Position numbers and translations under genes: made by a program. Below the pieces are notes generated by a model. It did not search any database. It saw only the letters and a program-made list of their open reading frames with translations, and was not told the DNA's origin. Below, in pieces: positions 13,990-28,229 of a stretch of 52,260 nucleotides of DNA. Source of the stretch: Ichthyophonus hoferi (taxonomy: Eukaryota > Opisthokonta > Ichthyosporea > Ichthyophonida > Ichthyophonidae); contig NAOQ01000265.1 in assembly GCA_002751075.1 (NCBI GenBank), forward strand, positions 15,962 to 68,221, read 5' to 3'. Positions within the stretch are counted from its first letter, which is position 1. Every line of letters starts with the position of its first letter.

Positions 13990-15960
13990 TTAGTAAGAGT
14001 TTTGCACATGAATCAGCAACCGTCAGGCATTCCGAGACCTTATTCCCACATATGTTAGCATTACTATAGGTAAAGGAGAACCTGTCACAGCCGTCCTTCA
14101 AGGCACCATCAATCTTAAGGGCCACAACTGGGGGCTACATTTGGTATGAAACTCCAAGACGTTCTCTACATCAGTGTAGCTGTTTCCAACTTGTTCTCTA
14201 TCTCTTCTTTTCATGATCAGGGAGTCACAACCATTTTCTATGATGACCTAGTTACAATCACAGTTAATGATGGTTTTCTCCTCACAAGGAAATCATTTGG
14301 TGACTATCTATTTTCTGAATACAACTATTATCTTCCTTACTAGATCCCTTGCACTAAATACTCTGCCATCTCCTTCAGACCCTTATAACACCAAATTTGC
14401 CAAACTATAGGTTACATACAATGTCTATCTACCCAAAGGGGAGTGATACACAACCGCAGCCATCAGTGATGGCTGTGGCATGACAGATTGATGCCCTGTT
14501 CTCATCGCCGGTTAGTTTTTTTTTCCTATCTCTGGAACAACCTATGCCTGCACCACAACGACATTAGGATTGTGACACCTATGCCATCAAAAAAATTGTT
14601 AAGGAGAAGTTCCTCTCCCATAATATACGCTCTAGCCGGGCACTAGAGCGTATTTATAGTGACTTTGATGGCCCTCTTCGCATCTCATTCCGGTTTAAAA
14701 TGGTTGCTCACATTTATAGACGATTATACCATTTTCACATCCGATTTCTTGATGAAAACTTATTGTATTTTACGTCGCCAATGTCAGTAACATCCCCATC
14801 AGAAATAGATACGGTGTGCATGGATTCGTCCAAACTACTGCTTAATGATGACGGGAGTGGCCGATATATTGGATCGACGGCATATATAAACGTCTTAGTA
14901 GGAACAACGTCTGTAGGCTGAGTATCCTCTGAAGATGAGGGAAGATTTTTAACTTTCCTCTTTTTTTTTTGTTCTGTAAAAATTCCCCTTGAAATAGTTC
15001 GTGGTCTCAAAGGTAGCGCCCTTTTAAATTATTTCTTCTTAGGCACTTTATCTGGTTGCATATCGATATCTAAAGAACCAATTGATAACTCACATATAGT
15101 CAGATAAAACGTAGGTTTATTGATAATAATTTCCGGCCCTGTTATGAGACAAGTGACGGCCTTAGATAGTTCTCCACTCTACGGAAACCCGCTCAGTATA
15201 AATAGTAAAAACTATAAATATATCGCTTCTACGACTATCATAACGATTGGGTTTACACTTTAGCTTAATACTTGATCAGATTCCCAAAAATACCTAAGAT
15301 TACCTAAAAGGATTTAAAAGTAAATTGCGGTGACTTTAACAATCATAATCCCAATTAATTAGGACCAATATGTAGGGAATCAAAATATATGTATATAAAA
15401 CGATAATTAAATTGAACATAAACAAATAAACGTTTGGAAAACGTTCTAGCTGAAAACATCCGACAAAACTAAAAGGGACGCTCTTCCAAACTTCAAGAGG
15501 TTCGTCTCCCATATAAAAACACTGCATGCTCCTTCCAAGGTTACCACCCTATTCAGGGACCAGGGGCTGAAAGCCTATCCTCCGTACTCAACACATTTCT
15601 CTCAAGAAGAGGGATATTTCATATCATGCTACCCTCCCCTATATACCTCAAAGCAATAATATGTCTGAGAGAATGAACAGCTAAATCATTATGTGCAGAA
15701 GTTCCACAAATCACCCAACGTTTCACACTACTTCTAAGAATATGCGCTTAGAGCGCCCATTTTCACCCACAACTTATTCCCAACAAAGGCAGTATCAAGT
15801 GATGAGGTCCCCTATATCCTATGGACCAAGGGTAGGCCTCCAGTGGAATGTCTTCGTGTTTTCGGCTGCAAAGTCATTTATCACTTCGACAACATCCAGA
15901 TAAAAGAAACATTTCTCATCTCAGAGACACCTAGAGTACATTCTCAGCTAAGTCAATGAC
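13990..15960 (+). mobile_element. Ty1/copia retrotransposon fossil (protease to integrase region)
   Basis: Broken remnant of a Ty1/copia LTR retrotransposon, plus strand. Recognisable parts in order: the protease and following linker (about 13990-14340, with the family signature LQDVLYISVAVSNLFSISS), the GAG-pre-integrase zone (about 14440-14650), the start of the integrase core (about 14640-14780, SDFDGPLRIS), and the later integrase part (about 15540-15960, GCKVIYHFDNIQ). About 0.75 kb between the two integrase parts shows no copia similarity and may be a later insertion. Many breaks are present and no reverse transcriptase is recognisable, so it is old. A purine run at about 17651-17667 might be its polypurine tract. 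Confidence 0.75.
14625..14653. repeat. 11-bp perfect inverted repeat with 7-base loop
   Basis: ATACGCTCTAG at 14625-14635 is mirrored by CTAGAGCGTAT at 14643-14653 around CCGGGCA. It lies inside the copia fossil at the junction between the GAG-pre-integrase and integrase zones. It has the shape of a terminator-like hairpin, but in this eukaryotic fossil it is probably coincidental or a small palindromic insertion. Confidence 0.7.
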
Positions 15961-17849
15961 CAGCTTGATTAGATGCTCCTTGACAGGAAAACCAGAGCAG
16001 CTTCTATACGTCGTAACGTCATTTTTCATGAAAACAGTTTCTGTTTCCAAAGACCACTTTATAGTAGCAGGTATTACGTTTAAAGTAGTGCATCCCATGT
16101 TGTGACGCTGGCGAATAAGTCCAAGTGAAAGAATTGATGTAAGTAGTGCTACGTATAATCGATCCCTTAAAGTAAGGAAATAAGCTTAAATTCCGATCTT
16201 TCACTATATTTGTTGGGATCATATTAAGTATACTGTCAGGTTAGTAGATTGGTGAGAAACTCCAAACCGTAAACTTAGTCCATTATCAAAGACCGAAAAA
16301 ATGCTTAAATAAATCTTTTTACTTAGTAGTATGGGCCTACATCTGGGAACATCTTTCGGTCTGCGAGAATAAGAAAAAAAACCAATGTTGTTCTTTCTAC
16401 ATACATCCATTGAGTCGTGCTGAATAAAAATATTCTAACATCATTTGAGTATTTTTTGTGGCCATGATAGCATTGACTGTTATAAGGCCAAGACAGTGTG
16501 TTGGAACCAAAGCGCTAAATGCTTTTTTTGGTTACAGCTTTTTCCCTTATGATACCGAAACATACAAATAACGACCCGGTAGTTTAAGATTCCCGAGATA
16601 AGATCCGACAATCCGAGTGGGTCTCCGTGTTCTTTCATGAATTATAATATTAGCCACTAAGAACGCTTTTATGATAGATCCCATTTACGATATTGATTAT
16701 ATCACCTTGAAAAAATGTTGGGAAAGTATAAAAGGAGCAAAAAACAAAAAAATAAAAAACACAGTTCTCACAGTCATCAACATACTGCTCAGTTCATGTG
16801 CTTTAATTTTTTTTTTCATCCTTTTTTCTTTCATATTAGTCCTTTTTCCGATAACATAAAAGTTAATTCATTAAAGGTTTGAACTAACAATACTACAATC
16901 GTTACCCGCGATTTGTCTTATTAATCTTTGGATTACTCACTCGACCGGCCAGCATTGTATTAGCTCCATTAACATTCAACTTTTATTGGATTGTCATGCG
17001 TTTCGATTTAGTTCTGAGTGTCGAGGGGTATTACTATCTTCTACTCTTCTTTATGCAAGACCCAGAGCTAGTATAAATAAGATTTATGAATATAAGAGTA
17101 TATGGAACATACCGACTAATATCGATTATCCTGTTAAGGTGCGCTGGAATGAGCGAAAAGCGTACTTTAAGCTTGATCTCACAGTAAAATATAGGTTGAT
17201 ATCGCTGTTTACTCAACCTTATAACAAGAGAGTAATGGGGAAAAGCTATGAAGGAGATATGAATGGCAAGAAAACCAGAATTGCGCTACATAGTAAATTG
17301 GATAAAAGTAAGAAACTATGTAAAAAGTCATTCAAGATATGTACTACGTTTCATATTAACCAATTAAAAAAAAAACAAAAATCTATATTATCTTCAACTT
17401 GTTCGCCAATAGTGGGTATTCTAGTATCACCTCTTCCTAAATACTATATAGATTACAATCTATTTTAGCATTCAACACTCAATTAATATTAAGATGTCTT
17501 AGATTTCCGTTTGGACAATTAAGCAAATAAATCGTATCAAGTACTTGTGCAACTAATAACAAATAGGCCTACGTTTTTATCCTTTCGCACTTAACAAAAG
17601 AAAATTTTCGGATCTATAAGATGGTAAACTCTGAACATAATTGATATATTTTAAAGGGGGAGGGGGGCTGGCAAATATATATATATATACATTTAAGACT
17701 ATATTACTATGTTTGTTTTGATAGCACTAATCTGTCCGTGTTATACGCTTTGCATATGTACATATGTTGAGTGGGAGCAGGGGGCAGGTGACAGAGAGAA
17801 TTTCGTGTTGGTTAGGCTGGTGTGAGGTGTTCTGTAACACTCTACCTGC
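15961..17849. other. Intergenic sequence without a recognised gene
   Basis: It lies between the copia fossil and the 3' end of the EDEM-type gene. It holds one unrecognised 160-codon open frame (listed separately), a G-rich purine run at about 17651-17667, and otherwise AT-rich sequence. Short minus-strand open frames at 16019-16410 show no domain signature. Confidence 0.5.
16986..17468 (+). other. Unrecognised open frame of 160 codons
   Basis: The longest uninterrupted frame in the intergenic stretch. The product would be basic and lysine-rich towards the end (KLDKSKKLCKK), without signal peptide, membrane segment or a motif I know. It sits downstream of the copia fossil on the same strand and could be decayed element sequence or chance. 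The ATG is not in a notable context and no splice partners were found. I would not call it a gene without transcript evidence. Confidence 0.2.
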
Positions 17850-20800
17850 TTATTTAAAATCGATACCATTAATAGATATACCGGCAGTCATAAAGCTCCC
17901 AGATGATGCAGTTAAAGTTACCAAATTCGCAATAGCTTCTCCATAGCTCTTGATTATGAACACAGAAGGAATATGAATAGGAGATTCAACGCTATCATCT
18001 GTCATAACAACCGTCTCGTCTATGAGACCTGTATGGAAATTCAAAAATCATATTAATCACAAATATCGGTTCAACTTGAGAATGAAAATATAATTTTAAA
18101 TACAAGCCATCAGTAATACAGCAACTTTATCTGCTACTTTCTCTGTTGGGCGGCCCCTAAAATAATATTTTGTTATTGTGGTGAGTGTAAAATAAATACT
18201 CTTTTAGCCATGTATACTATTGTAATAAGTAGATGGGATAAAAAATGTTGAGTTGCAAGAAATGGCAACCAACGTCGTATAAAAATATTATTTATACCCG
18301 GTGATTAAATTGTTTATCAGTTAACCCTTGCAATTTCAGCCATATAACAGAAGGAAATAACAATAACAATCGTAATAATAATAATAATAACAATAACAAT
18401 AAATAACAATAGCAATAATAAATAACAACAGCAATAATAAATAACAATAGCAATAATAAATAACAATAGCAATAATAAATAACAATAGCAATAGTAAATA
18501 ACAATAGCAATAATAAATAACAACAGCAATAATAAATAACAACAGCAATAATAAATAACAACAGCAATAATAAATAACAACAGCAATAATAAATAACAAT
18601 AGTAATAATAAATAACAATAGCAATAATAAATAATGATAGCAATAATAAATAACAATAGCAATAATAAATAACAGCAATAATAAATAATGATAGCAATAA
18701 TAAATAATGATAAGAGGTAAATGAGGGTAAGCGATGCTGGACGAGAAAGATGATCTTGGGAAATACAGGGAAATATAGGGACTTACCATACACTATTACA
18801 GCAATAGCCCCAGCATTTTGTAAATTTCTAACTTTATCAACAAAGCTGCAGGTACCCCTCTGTACAATGGCTATCATACCTGAATACAAAAATATGTAAA
18901 TGTTTTAGTATGTGTATATATGACAACTCTGGAAAGAGTGGAGTTGAATATAAACCTGAAAACATTTACGCCAATCTAATATTTAATGATGAATGGTGAT
19001 ATGGATAGAATAAGAGTTCTCATAATAAAGATTAATATAGCACACAGATACATAGGAATTAGGAATGTGACATGTGCAAGGTATATATTTAATTTACACA
19101 ATAAGTCATAGATATATTTCTCTCGTCATACAATAGTGTTATATTATTTAATATAAACATTTTCGTGCACTTGAATACAGTTTGTATGTTGATGATAGTA
19201 TTTCTCAATAAAAAACACATAAATATTAATAAGAATAATGTAAGGGGAAGGGAACAAAATAAAAAAGAAAAGATGTGAAGTCTAGTCGAAGTGTCAGGAA
19301 TAAGCTTGAGAAATATATAGTTTGCGGAAATGAAAGTAAAGAAGATACCTGTCATGTTCACAGAAGGACTGATTTTACAACCATCACGAGAATTGGGCAA
19401 GGCAAGATGACCCGTTAAAGGTTGTTTGACTGTAGCTATATCAGGGCCAAAGGAAGACGCTACTCCTTCAAACCTATAAAAATAACAGGTCACGTAAGTT
19501 ACTATATGTAATACAATATTATATTATCTAATGTTTACTTATGTTAATTGTTAATACCGATTTGTAGGACATTGGAACCATAAACAACGGTGTAAGTAGA
19601 ATAACTCCTCATATATGCCGACAGTGCTTACAGGTTTAAGGCCATTAATAAATCAAATACTATTTTTTTATCTTTTATTTATTTGTACACAGGTGAGTCG
19701 ATTGTAACATACATAAAGTTACATAAAAGATCTATTCTCTATATAGTCAAACTTGATATTTAATTTTATTCATTCATTCCCAATCATAAAGGTAAATGAG
19801 GGGCAAGTAATGCCATTGTGGTAGTTACGTTATTACAATATTAGTGTTTAAAACAAAGAAAGAGGTAGTAGTTAAATGGTATTGAATTGTTTATACAAAG
19901 AAGGGGTGCTTTTAATGTCAAAGGATACAGATATTTGTAATAGTTATAATGACTAGAATTAATATGTTCATTAATCATAATTATAATAATGTTCAAGCAA
20001 GAATGGTAATTAAACAATAACTATAAAAATAATAACAAATAATAATAATAATAATAATAAAAAAACAAAAAAAACAATAGTAATCAAATCAACAGTAGGT
20101 ACATCAACCTAACATATACCGCACACATACCTGGCCCTTCCACTAAAACTCGAGTATATGTCAACCTTCCTTATTTTGGCTGTAGTTAATACAATCCCAT
20201 ATCACATTATATTTAGTTAGTTAATAGTATATAGAGGAACAATGATAATAGAATACGCATCACAAATATACAGTCCCTCAAACTCTTGAACATAAGCAAA
20301 ATAGACATAACAGTTATTGTAGTACATATATATATATATTAACTGGCAAGTAGAAAAGAATGAAAGTTTACAATAACTGAATCTCCAACATTAAAGTAAA
20401 ACACATACTATATAGGTACAGATACATATCTACTCCATCCATCTATCATATTACCAACCCATGCTTACATAAATATTATTACTAAATACATTAGCTGTGC
20501 AAACAGATAAGCAGGTAAACTAGTATGTATATCTATATAAACATATACATAAAATAAAAAAGAGATGATGAAAACCAACACACATCCTTCGCCATATATA
20601 TATATATATATTCCTAAACATAATAAAATATAATGAAATAAATAAGATATAGTAAAATACAGCACAATAGAACAACATATAATAGGATATAATCATATAT
20701 AATAATAAAATGAGAGATACAAGGAAATAGTACGCTACACAAAAACGTTATCAAATATAATAAAATATTAAAAAATATAATTAAATAAATTAACAAGCAA

Positions 20801-23800
20801 CAAAACAGAACACCCTATTAGGATACAATAAAATAGAATATACTATATTAAACTAGGATGTAACAATATATATATATAATAAGATACAATCGAATATTAT
20901 AAAACATAGCGACATATAATATACCTTCTGTTTCCTGCTTCGCGTGTGCATTGTGGTTGTTAACAATCCACTTATAGATAGAGTGTCCAATTCGTTTAGC
21001 TTCATCACCCACCGCCAATCCATCCACTTGAAAATCATATAGTTAGTTACATATATACATTTCATTGGCTCTATTTTTATATTAACCATAAAGCACCCTC
21101 CCTTGTAAGGATAATCAATGATATATCATAATAATCAATGATATATCATATTAATCAATGATATATCATATTAATCAATGATATATCATATTAATCAATG
21201 ATNNNNNNNNNNNNNNNNNNNNNNNNNNNNNNNNNNNNNNNNNNNNNNNNNNNNNNNNNNNNNNNNNNNNNNNNNNNNNNNNNNNNNNNNNNNNNNNNNN
21301 NNNNNNNNNNNNNNNNNNNNNNNNNNNNNNNNNNNNNNNNNNNNNNNNNNNNNNNNNNNNNNNNNNNNNNNNNNNNNNNNNNNNNNNNNNNNNNNNNNNN
21401 NNNNNNNNNNNNNNNNNNNNNNNNNNNNNNNNNNNNNNNNNNNNNNNNNNNNNNNNNNNNNNNNNNNNNNNNNNNNNNNNNNNNNNNNNNNNNNNNNNNN
21501 NNNNNNNNNNNNNNNNNNNNNNNNNNNNNNNNNNNNNNNNNNNNNNNNNNNNNNNNNNNNNNNNNNNNNNNNNNNNNNNNNNNNNNNNNNNNNNNNNNNN
21601 NNNNNNNNNNNNNNNNNNNNNNNNNNNNNNNNNNNNNNNNNNNNNNNNNNNNNNNNNNNNNNNNNNNNNNNNNNNNNNNNNNNNNNNNNNNNNNNNNNNN
21701 NNNNNNNNNNNNNNNNNNNNNNNNNNNNNNNNNNNNNNNNNNNNNNNNNNNNNNNNNNNNNNNNNNNNNNNNNNNNNNNNNNNNNNNNNNNNNNNNNNNN
21801 NNNNNNNNNNNNNNNNNNNNNNNNNNNNNNNNNNNNNNNNNNNNNNNNNNNNNNNNNNNNNNNNNNNNNNNNNNNNNNNNNNNNNNNNATAATAATCAAT
21901 GATATATCATATTAATCAATGATATATCATATTAATCAATGATATATCATATTAATCAATGATATATCATATAATATAATGCATGTGTGTAAGAGAGTAT
22001 ATACGTTCCAACCCATTATATCCTGCTCAAGAAATAAACAGCATAAAAATAGACCTAAAGCTAATACAGTATTTAAGGATTGATATAACAACTAATAACA
22101 TACAAACTGTATATAATTGAAAGCATCACAAAAGCAATTATAATTAATAATTACAGTGATAAGTATATGTGCAATAAATGTTACATAATAGCATATATAA
22201 TAATATATATTCCTAGAGAAACAATACGTTAATACTTCCTGTCTGCTCGTATGTAAAACCATGAGTCTAGGACGTACCATACATTGACGTGGCATCATTT
22301 TCCTTCAAATGAATCCACACCCCAACATTCTCTAGAAACTTAAGAGTATTCGTTTCATTCCAGTGAATGCGGCCTGCCATTATGTCACGTCTGTTACTCG
22401 ATAGGAGGTTAGAATGGAAAATCCTTACTGAAAATAGTTATGTGTGAAAGGGCTTCGTATATAGGTATATGTATATATACCTACCTATACACGCCTGTAA
22501 AAACACACATAATATAAAATCACAACCAATCAGCAAGACTCTTACCTATTAATCTCCAACTCTGGTTGATATTCACATTTGTCGGGTGAAGGTTGCACGT
22601 ACATATTATATAACACGTGCTTAGTAAACACCCAATCAGATATCTTATGGTTAGGACAAACATCGATCCTCCAAGTCGCTGTGGCTATTTCAAAAGAAGA
22701 AAAAAAACAATAATATTAATACCTACTTTACATATTCTTGTTTATTTTTATTGCAACTACTCTTTTCTTAATTGCTTCCATCTCCATTATCCTACCATAT
22801 CCTACCATATCCTACCATATCCTATCCTATCCTATCTTATCCAATCATATCTTATCCTATACTATCTTATTCTAACATAATTAATGTATTTCTCTGTCTC
22901 CTTAAAACCATTCCAATCGTCCAATATGTTATAAACCTCTGAGTAGATACTCACTATCCAGCTGCACAGCACTACGCTCTATAGGCGTAGGAGGAGTGGA
23001 ACCCCCCGGTAGGAGACCGATAGAAAGTGGTAACATATGCGCCTCAGTAGTAAATATGTAGTCGTCCATGTTAAGGGCAATATTAGCTGGTTCCTCGAAG
23101 AGAAGATAAAGGTATTTAACAGTCTCAGCCAGGAAAAAAGAGTCCATTCTGTGTGTATATTTAAATGGTTAAAAAGTTATGGATATATATATGTGTGTGT
23201 GTGTTATTATATTATATTATATTTTACTATGCAAGACAATCTAGTTAGAGGTAGATATATATATATAACAATTTAACACACATTGGAGCACACAGGCGAT
23301 ATCAACACACAGCTAGTGGAGTATGAGGAAGGAGTAAGAATAGAAGTGAGATGTACCCAGTTAACATAGATATCAACAGAGAACATATAAACTCATTAGC
23401 ACAGTCTAAGTCACCTTACTATGATACATTTAGGAAAAATCATTTACATATATATCTATATATGAAATCGTATGTAAAATGGCATATATATTTGTGTGTA
23501 TCAGTGTTTACAATTGAATCTCTTCGAGAAAAAAAAAGAAGAAAATGTACAAGTGACTATATATATATAGGGTATATAATTGCATGTACATATACACAGG
23601 TACATCAGCAAGCAGCAAGCCATACCTGTCTATTTTTGTCCCATTAGTTATGTTTGACAGGGCAGCATACCCACACTTTACCCACGATTTATCTTGAAGT
23701 GCTCGTAGCGCAGCCTTCCCAGTCTCCAGATATATCGAGCTATAAGTAATGGTAGTTATTGGTTTGTTACTATTAAAACATTCTAAAAGTTCAATGAATA

Positions 23801-26800
23801 GCAGTGATATATCACTTAATAAAAGTAAACTTCACGTGTTTCCTTACCAATACCACACTAGATTGTGTGACTACAATACCTTGGCTATAATATATGCAGA
23901 GTATTTTAAATTGCACCCACGTAAAGGAATATTCATTATGTCCTATGGCAGTAATTATAAGATATAGCTACAATACCATCACTATAAACATCACCTATCC
24001 ATGCAGATGAATGTAATACATTGTACCTAACGTAAAAAAAAAGACAAGGTTAACAGACAATATATAGTAAGCAAGAGGTTATGGTGACGTAGCATTGGTA
24101 GGATGAATTATTTAATAGCCAAGTCATGTTGTGTCAGTACTATAACTACATCATAATAAAAACATTGCTTACTTGCAACAATATTACTAAACATTTCCTT
24201 TATTCATATTATCTATGTACGTTAATTGAATAAAACCGCTCTATTGTATTGTATTCTATTGTATGCTAATAAGAAATTGGGGTCTCCTATACATGAGATG
24301 ACATAAGACCATAGAGTATCACATGATACGTAAATATGACGGTACTTTTTGATTGCCAGTAAAGAATAAATGACTTAAGCCCGCGCCATGTTTCATATAC
24401 CAAGTGTATACATACGTATTAAGTAATTGACTAATGAATCAATTAATTAAAGCAGTAATTAAGTAAAGGAGTAATCAATTAAACCTTCCTATAACAGTAG
24501 TATATATAGTATACGATTAACGAAAAACGTGGGCCAGTTGAAAGAACACATTACTAATATACAAATATAACAACTTCATCACCCTCTACTAGACTTATAT
24601 TATGGATAGTATGTAGTATATGCGTATAAGATATGGGTTTATCTTCTACCTTCCAGTGGCCTTATATAGCATGTAAGTGCTTTCAATAAACTCAGGCCGT
24701 AAAAAATGATCTTGACTGCGGGCGACCATATCGCGCCCGTATTCCTGTTATTAACACATTTTCTAAATGTTGTTACTAACATAAACCAAAGGATATATAT
24801 ATATATAGTAAGGTTTAATATAGATAAAGACTACATATAACCTAGATATAATCATGTTCACAAGTTTTACTTTATCCTATCTACCATATTGATTAATGAA
24901 TATTATACAGTATAGTATAAGATATAATTTATAAATTACATTATCATTGTGAGTGCAATTTTGGCCTACTATCCCTAAATATCTTATTAAGCGGAGCAAG
25001 AGACGAAGCCAATCGCTATGCATATGCTCTTATCATATGTGCACTATGAGCACTAGGTAAACATAAAGAGTAATAACAAAACTGTTAAGGGTAGACAGGT
25101 CATAGGAGAGAAATCCTGATACTAGTGAATAACAGGTAGGGTACATATGGAACACAGTCACTATCAACAGAAATAATGTATAGTTTTATTAAGAATTGGG
25201 AGTAGGTGGTACCTATATATATACAAAGAGAGAGAGAGAGCGTGTGTAAAACCTAGATATAGCAGATGAGTATTTATAACAAATATGGAAACAGTATTAT
25301 ATATGTATATATAGGAGAATATAGGTAATAAATATTTACAACCTATATGAGAACATTACTATAAATATTACCTCTGGTACAAAATGATGGTTCCTGCGGG
25401 TCAAGTCTAAAAGATATTGATGATACTCTAGAGCATTGGGAAGATCTCCCATCAATACCTGTAGCACATATATCATTCATATCAAATACTTTATATGTAT
25501 ACATATGTGTAGTTTGAGGTATTTGTTTGTCCAACAAATTTCCTATAGTAGGTTATATCATAGCTTCTTATAATATATGATAGTAGCTATGTTATACTAT
25601 ATTATATCATATACTTGACTATATATTAATCTGGTTGATGTGATATAGCATTCAGTCAAAAAAAAACATATCACATCTATTATAGTCTGATTGGTATATT
25701 TTAAATAGGCAATATCAATAATATCTAGAATATAAAAACACATAATCACAAGGTTATTATCTCATTCGGTATATAGTAAGTATCATGTGTACGTATATGT
25801 ATATGTATATGTATCTGTATATTATTATCTGTATATTATAAAGGTAAAACAAATATAATCCTAATATTAACTCAGTTCCACATACATTTAAATAGTGTGG
25901 TCAATGGGACAACCCGTGGTATAGTAAGTAACGGTATCAGAGAAAAAATATTTTCTTCTTTTATATATACCTATACCTATATGTATTTATATTAACCGCT
26001 TCTATTTATTATCTGCAAATTCGGCCAAACTACGAAGCATAAAACCAAGAAAGTATGAAAAATTTCAATAAAATAAAATCAATTACAAGAAATATACGTA
26101 TTACATATACATTCTATTTCAAAGACACAGTACTGCTTTACCTGTAATCCCGGCCAGAAAGCACCCAGACTGTCGGAGAAAGGTACAGCTAACAGTTGCT
26201 ATAGCAGAAGTATTATCTATCAGTCATTTGATGCTGTTTATCTCGTATACATTAATGTATATATTTCCATAGTCAAATGGGTTATGAACGTCTAATAGTA
26301 GATATATATATACGTATGTATGTGTATTAGCGTGAGAATCGATACAATAATGCAGAATTATGTAGTATAATATACTATAATAAAGAAGAATACAATACTA
26401 CATATTATAATTTAAGATAATATAGTAAAAAATAATATAGTATAATATAGTACCGTATAATAAAATATACAAGCACTAAAATAGGTAATATGCACGTTTA
26501 GCCGGGCGAAAGAGAGAATTATTACATACTGGGTACTTAGTATTAACGGCTCTATAATAGGCACCTTGCTTGGAGTATTTCATAAGTCCGTTGTAGTGCT
26601 GCGGAGGTGCACAACATACCATCTATTAGTCACATTTATAATATAATGTAATATAATATCATATAATAGAATACAATATAATATAATACAATAGCATATA
26701 ATATAGTATAATATAATGTAATATAATATAATATAATATAATATAATATAATATAATATAATAAAATACACAACAACAGTGTACATTGCCCAAGTAGTCG

Positions 26801-28197
26801 GTTGGAATACTAGTACCTTAGGTACATATCACATAACCGTATGTTCTACCAATCAAATTGAAGTTAACTCAACTATAATACATTTATCCAATAAAAAAAC
26901 TTTATGAGAACCAGTGGATAGTATACTATACTATATATATATATATATGTTTAAACGTTTTTCAACACCAACACACGAAACTTGTATATAAAAGAACAGC
27001 AGGAGCAAAGAAAGTCAAGGTATATATATAGAAGGAAAAAAAGATGAAGACTATCTATATATTACTGACTTACCACCGCAAACATATTAAGATAATGTGG
27101 ATCGTTTAGTAGGACGTAGGCTTTAAATAGATATTCATAGTAGCTGTCAATGCCAGCTCCCATTCCACCGTCTATAACCGGTGAGATTAATAACTATTGA
27201 TTAAGATCTAGTGAGCCCATAAAACGTATATAAATGAATAGAAGAGAAAAGAGAGATAGGTAGAGATAAATAAAGAAATAGAGAGAGGGAGAGGTAGATG
27301 GATGCAGCTGTTTTAAAAACATACTATGTCGTAGTGCTATATATATACATATTTGTTGAAAAAAGAACACGAAGGAAAACTTAGTTTTACAAAGACACAA
27401 TGGTGGATTTTGCTGATAGAAAACAATAAATGTGTAGCTGAAATGCACAGAAATGTGGTGTATATAACAGTTTAAGGTAAGATATACACTCTAACGAATG
27501 CAAACAATACCTGTAGTTTGTGTGGTTTAATAAATTTCAATTATACTTAAATTATCGTGGGCTGTGGATTTATTTTTATTGTTGAGTTGAACACATTCAT
27601 ATTACTTTTCTGTTTAGAAAACCAAGTAGTGACTTGTTTTATATCTTTTAAATGTAATGTATAGAGAAATGTGGAAAAGTAGTAATGTGTTTTATCAAAA
27701 AAATAGTATAATCAAAACTAATAGTGGTAAATATTTGATTGCCAAAATGCCAGTATAAGAGGACAGGAAATTTTCAACCATAATAGTATATATTGATAGG
27801 ATGTAAAGCAGGTAATGTAGAGAAGAGTATAAAATATATAATATAACTTGGATAAAAATAAAAAAAACTCATTGAAAGACTAAAAAAAAAAAAAAAAATC
27901 AAGAGCCAAAAAACCAATATGAAAAACAAAATCCCCATACCGAATGAAGTATTTCCATTTTTTGAATTAATTAGTCGCCCAACCAGATCAGTATTTCTTT
28001 CACGGCTCTTAAATAATATGTCCATTGCTTGTCTGGCTTTCGTCTAGTTGAGGTGTATAGACCGGACAGTAGAGATAAATATGGTGTGGATTGTATGTAT
28101 ATATGTATATATGTATGTATGTAGGTATGTATGTATGTATGTATGGATGTAGGTATGTATGTATGTATGTATGTATGTATGGATGTAGGTATGTATG

Positions 28198-28229
<32 letters not shown>

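Noticed and set aside
17764-17946. Plus-strand frame of 60 codons
   Set aside because: Largely antisense to the last EDEM-type exon; no signals of its own.
18100-18150. Exon-like minus-strand block (KVADKVA) between the two PA-domain exons
   Set aside because: Direct joining of 18787 to 18028 is in phase and gives a normal PA domain. Inclusion needs a weak donor. It could still be a cassette exon.
18292-18889. Overlapping long minus-strand frames rich in Leu, Ile, Tyr and Cys
   Set aside because: They are produced by the 19-nt tandem repeat inside the last EDEM-type intron; only the part at 18787-18879 is a real exon (PA domain).
21195-21902. Open frames across the first N run
   Set aside because: They consist of unknown bases.
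23995-24026. Exon-like block with good acceptor and donor ([10 protein letters not shown]) between two EDEM-type exons
   Set aside because: Its phases fit neither neighbour, while direct joining of 24650 to 23739 restores the frame and the family sequence.
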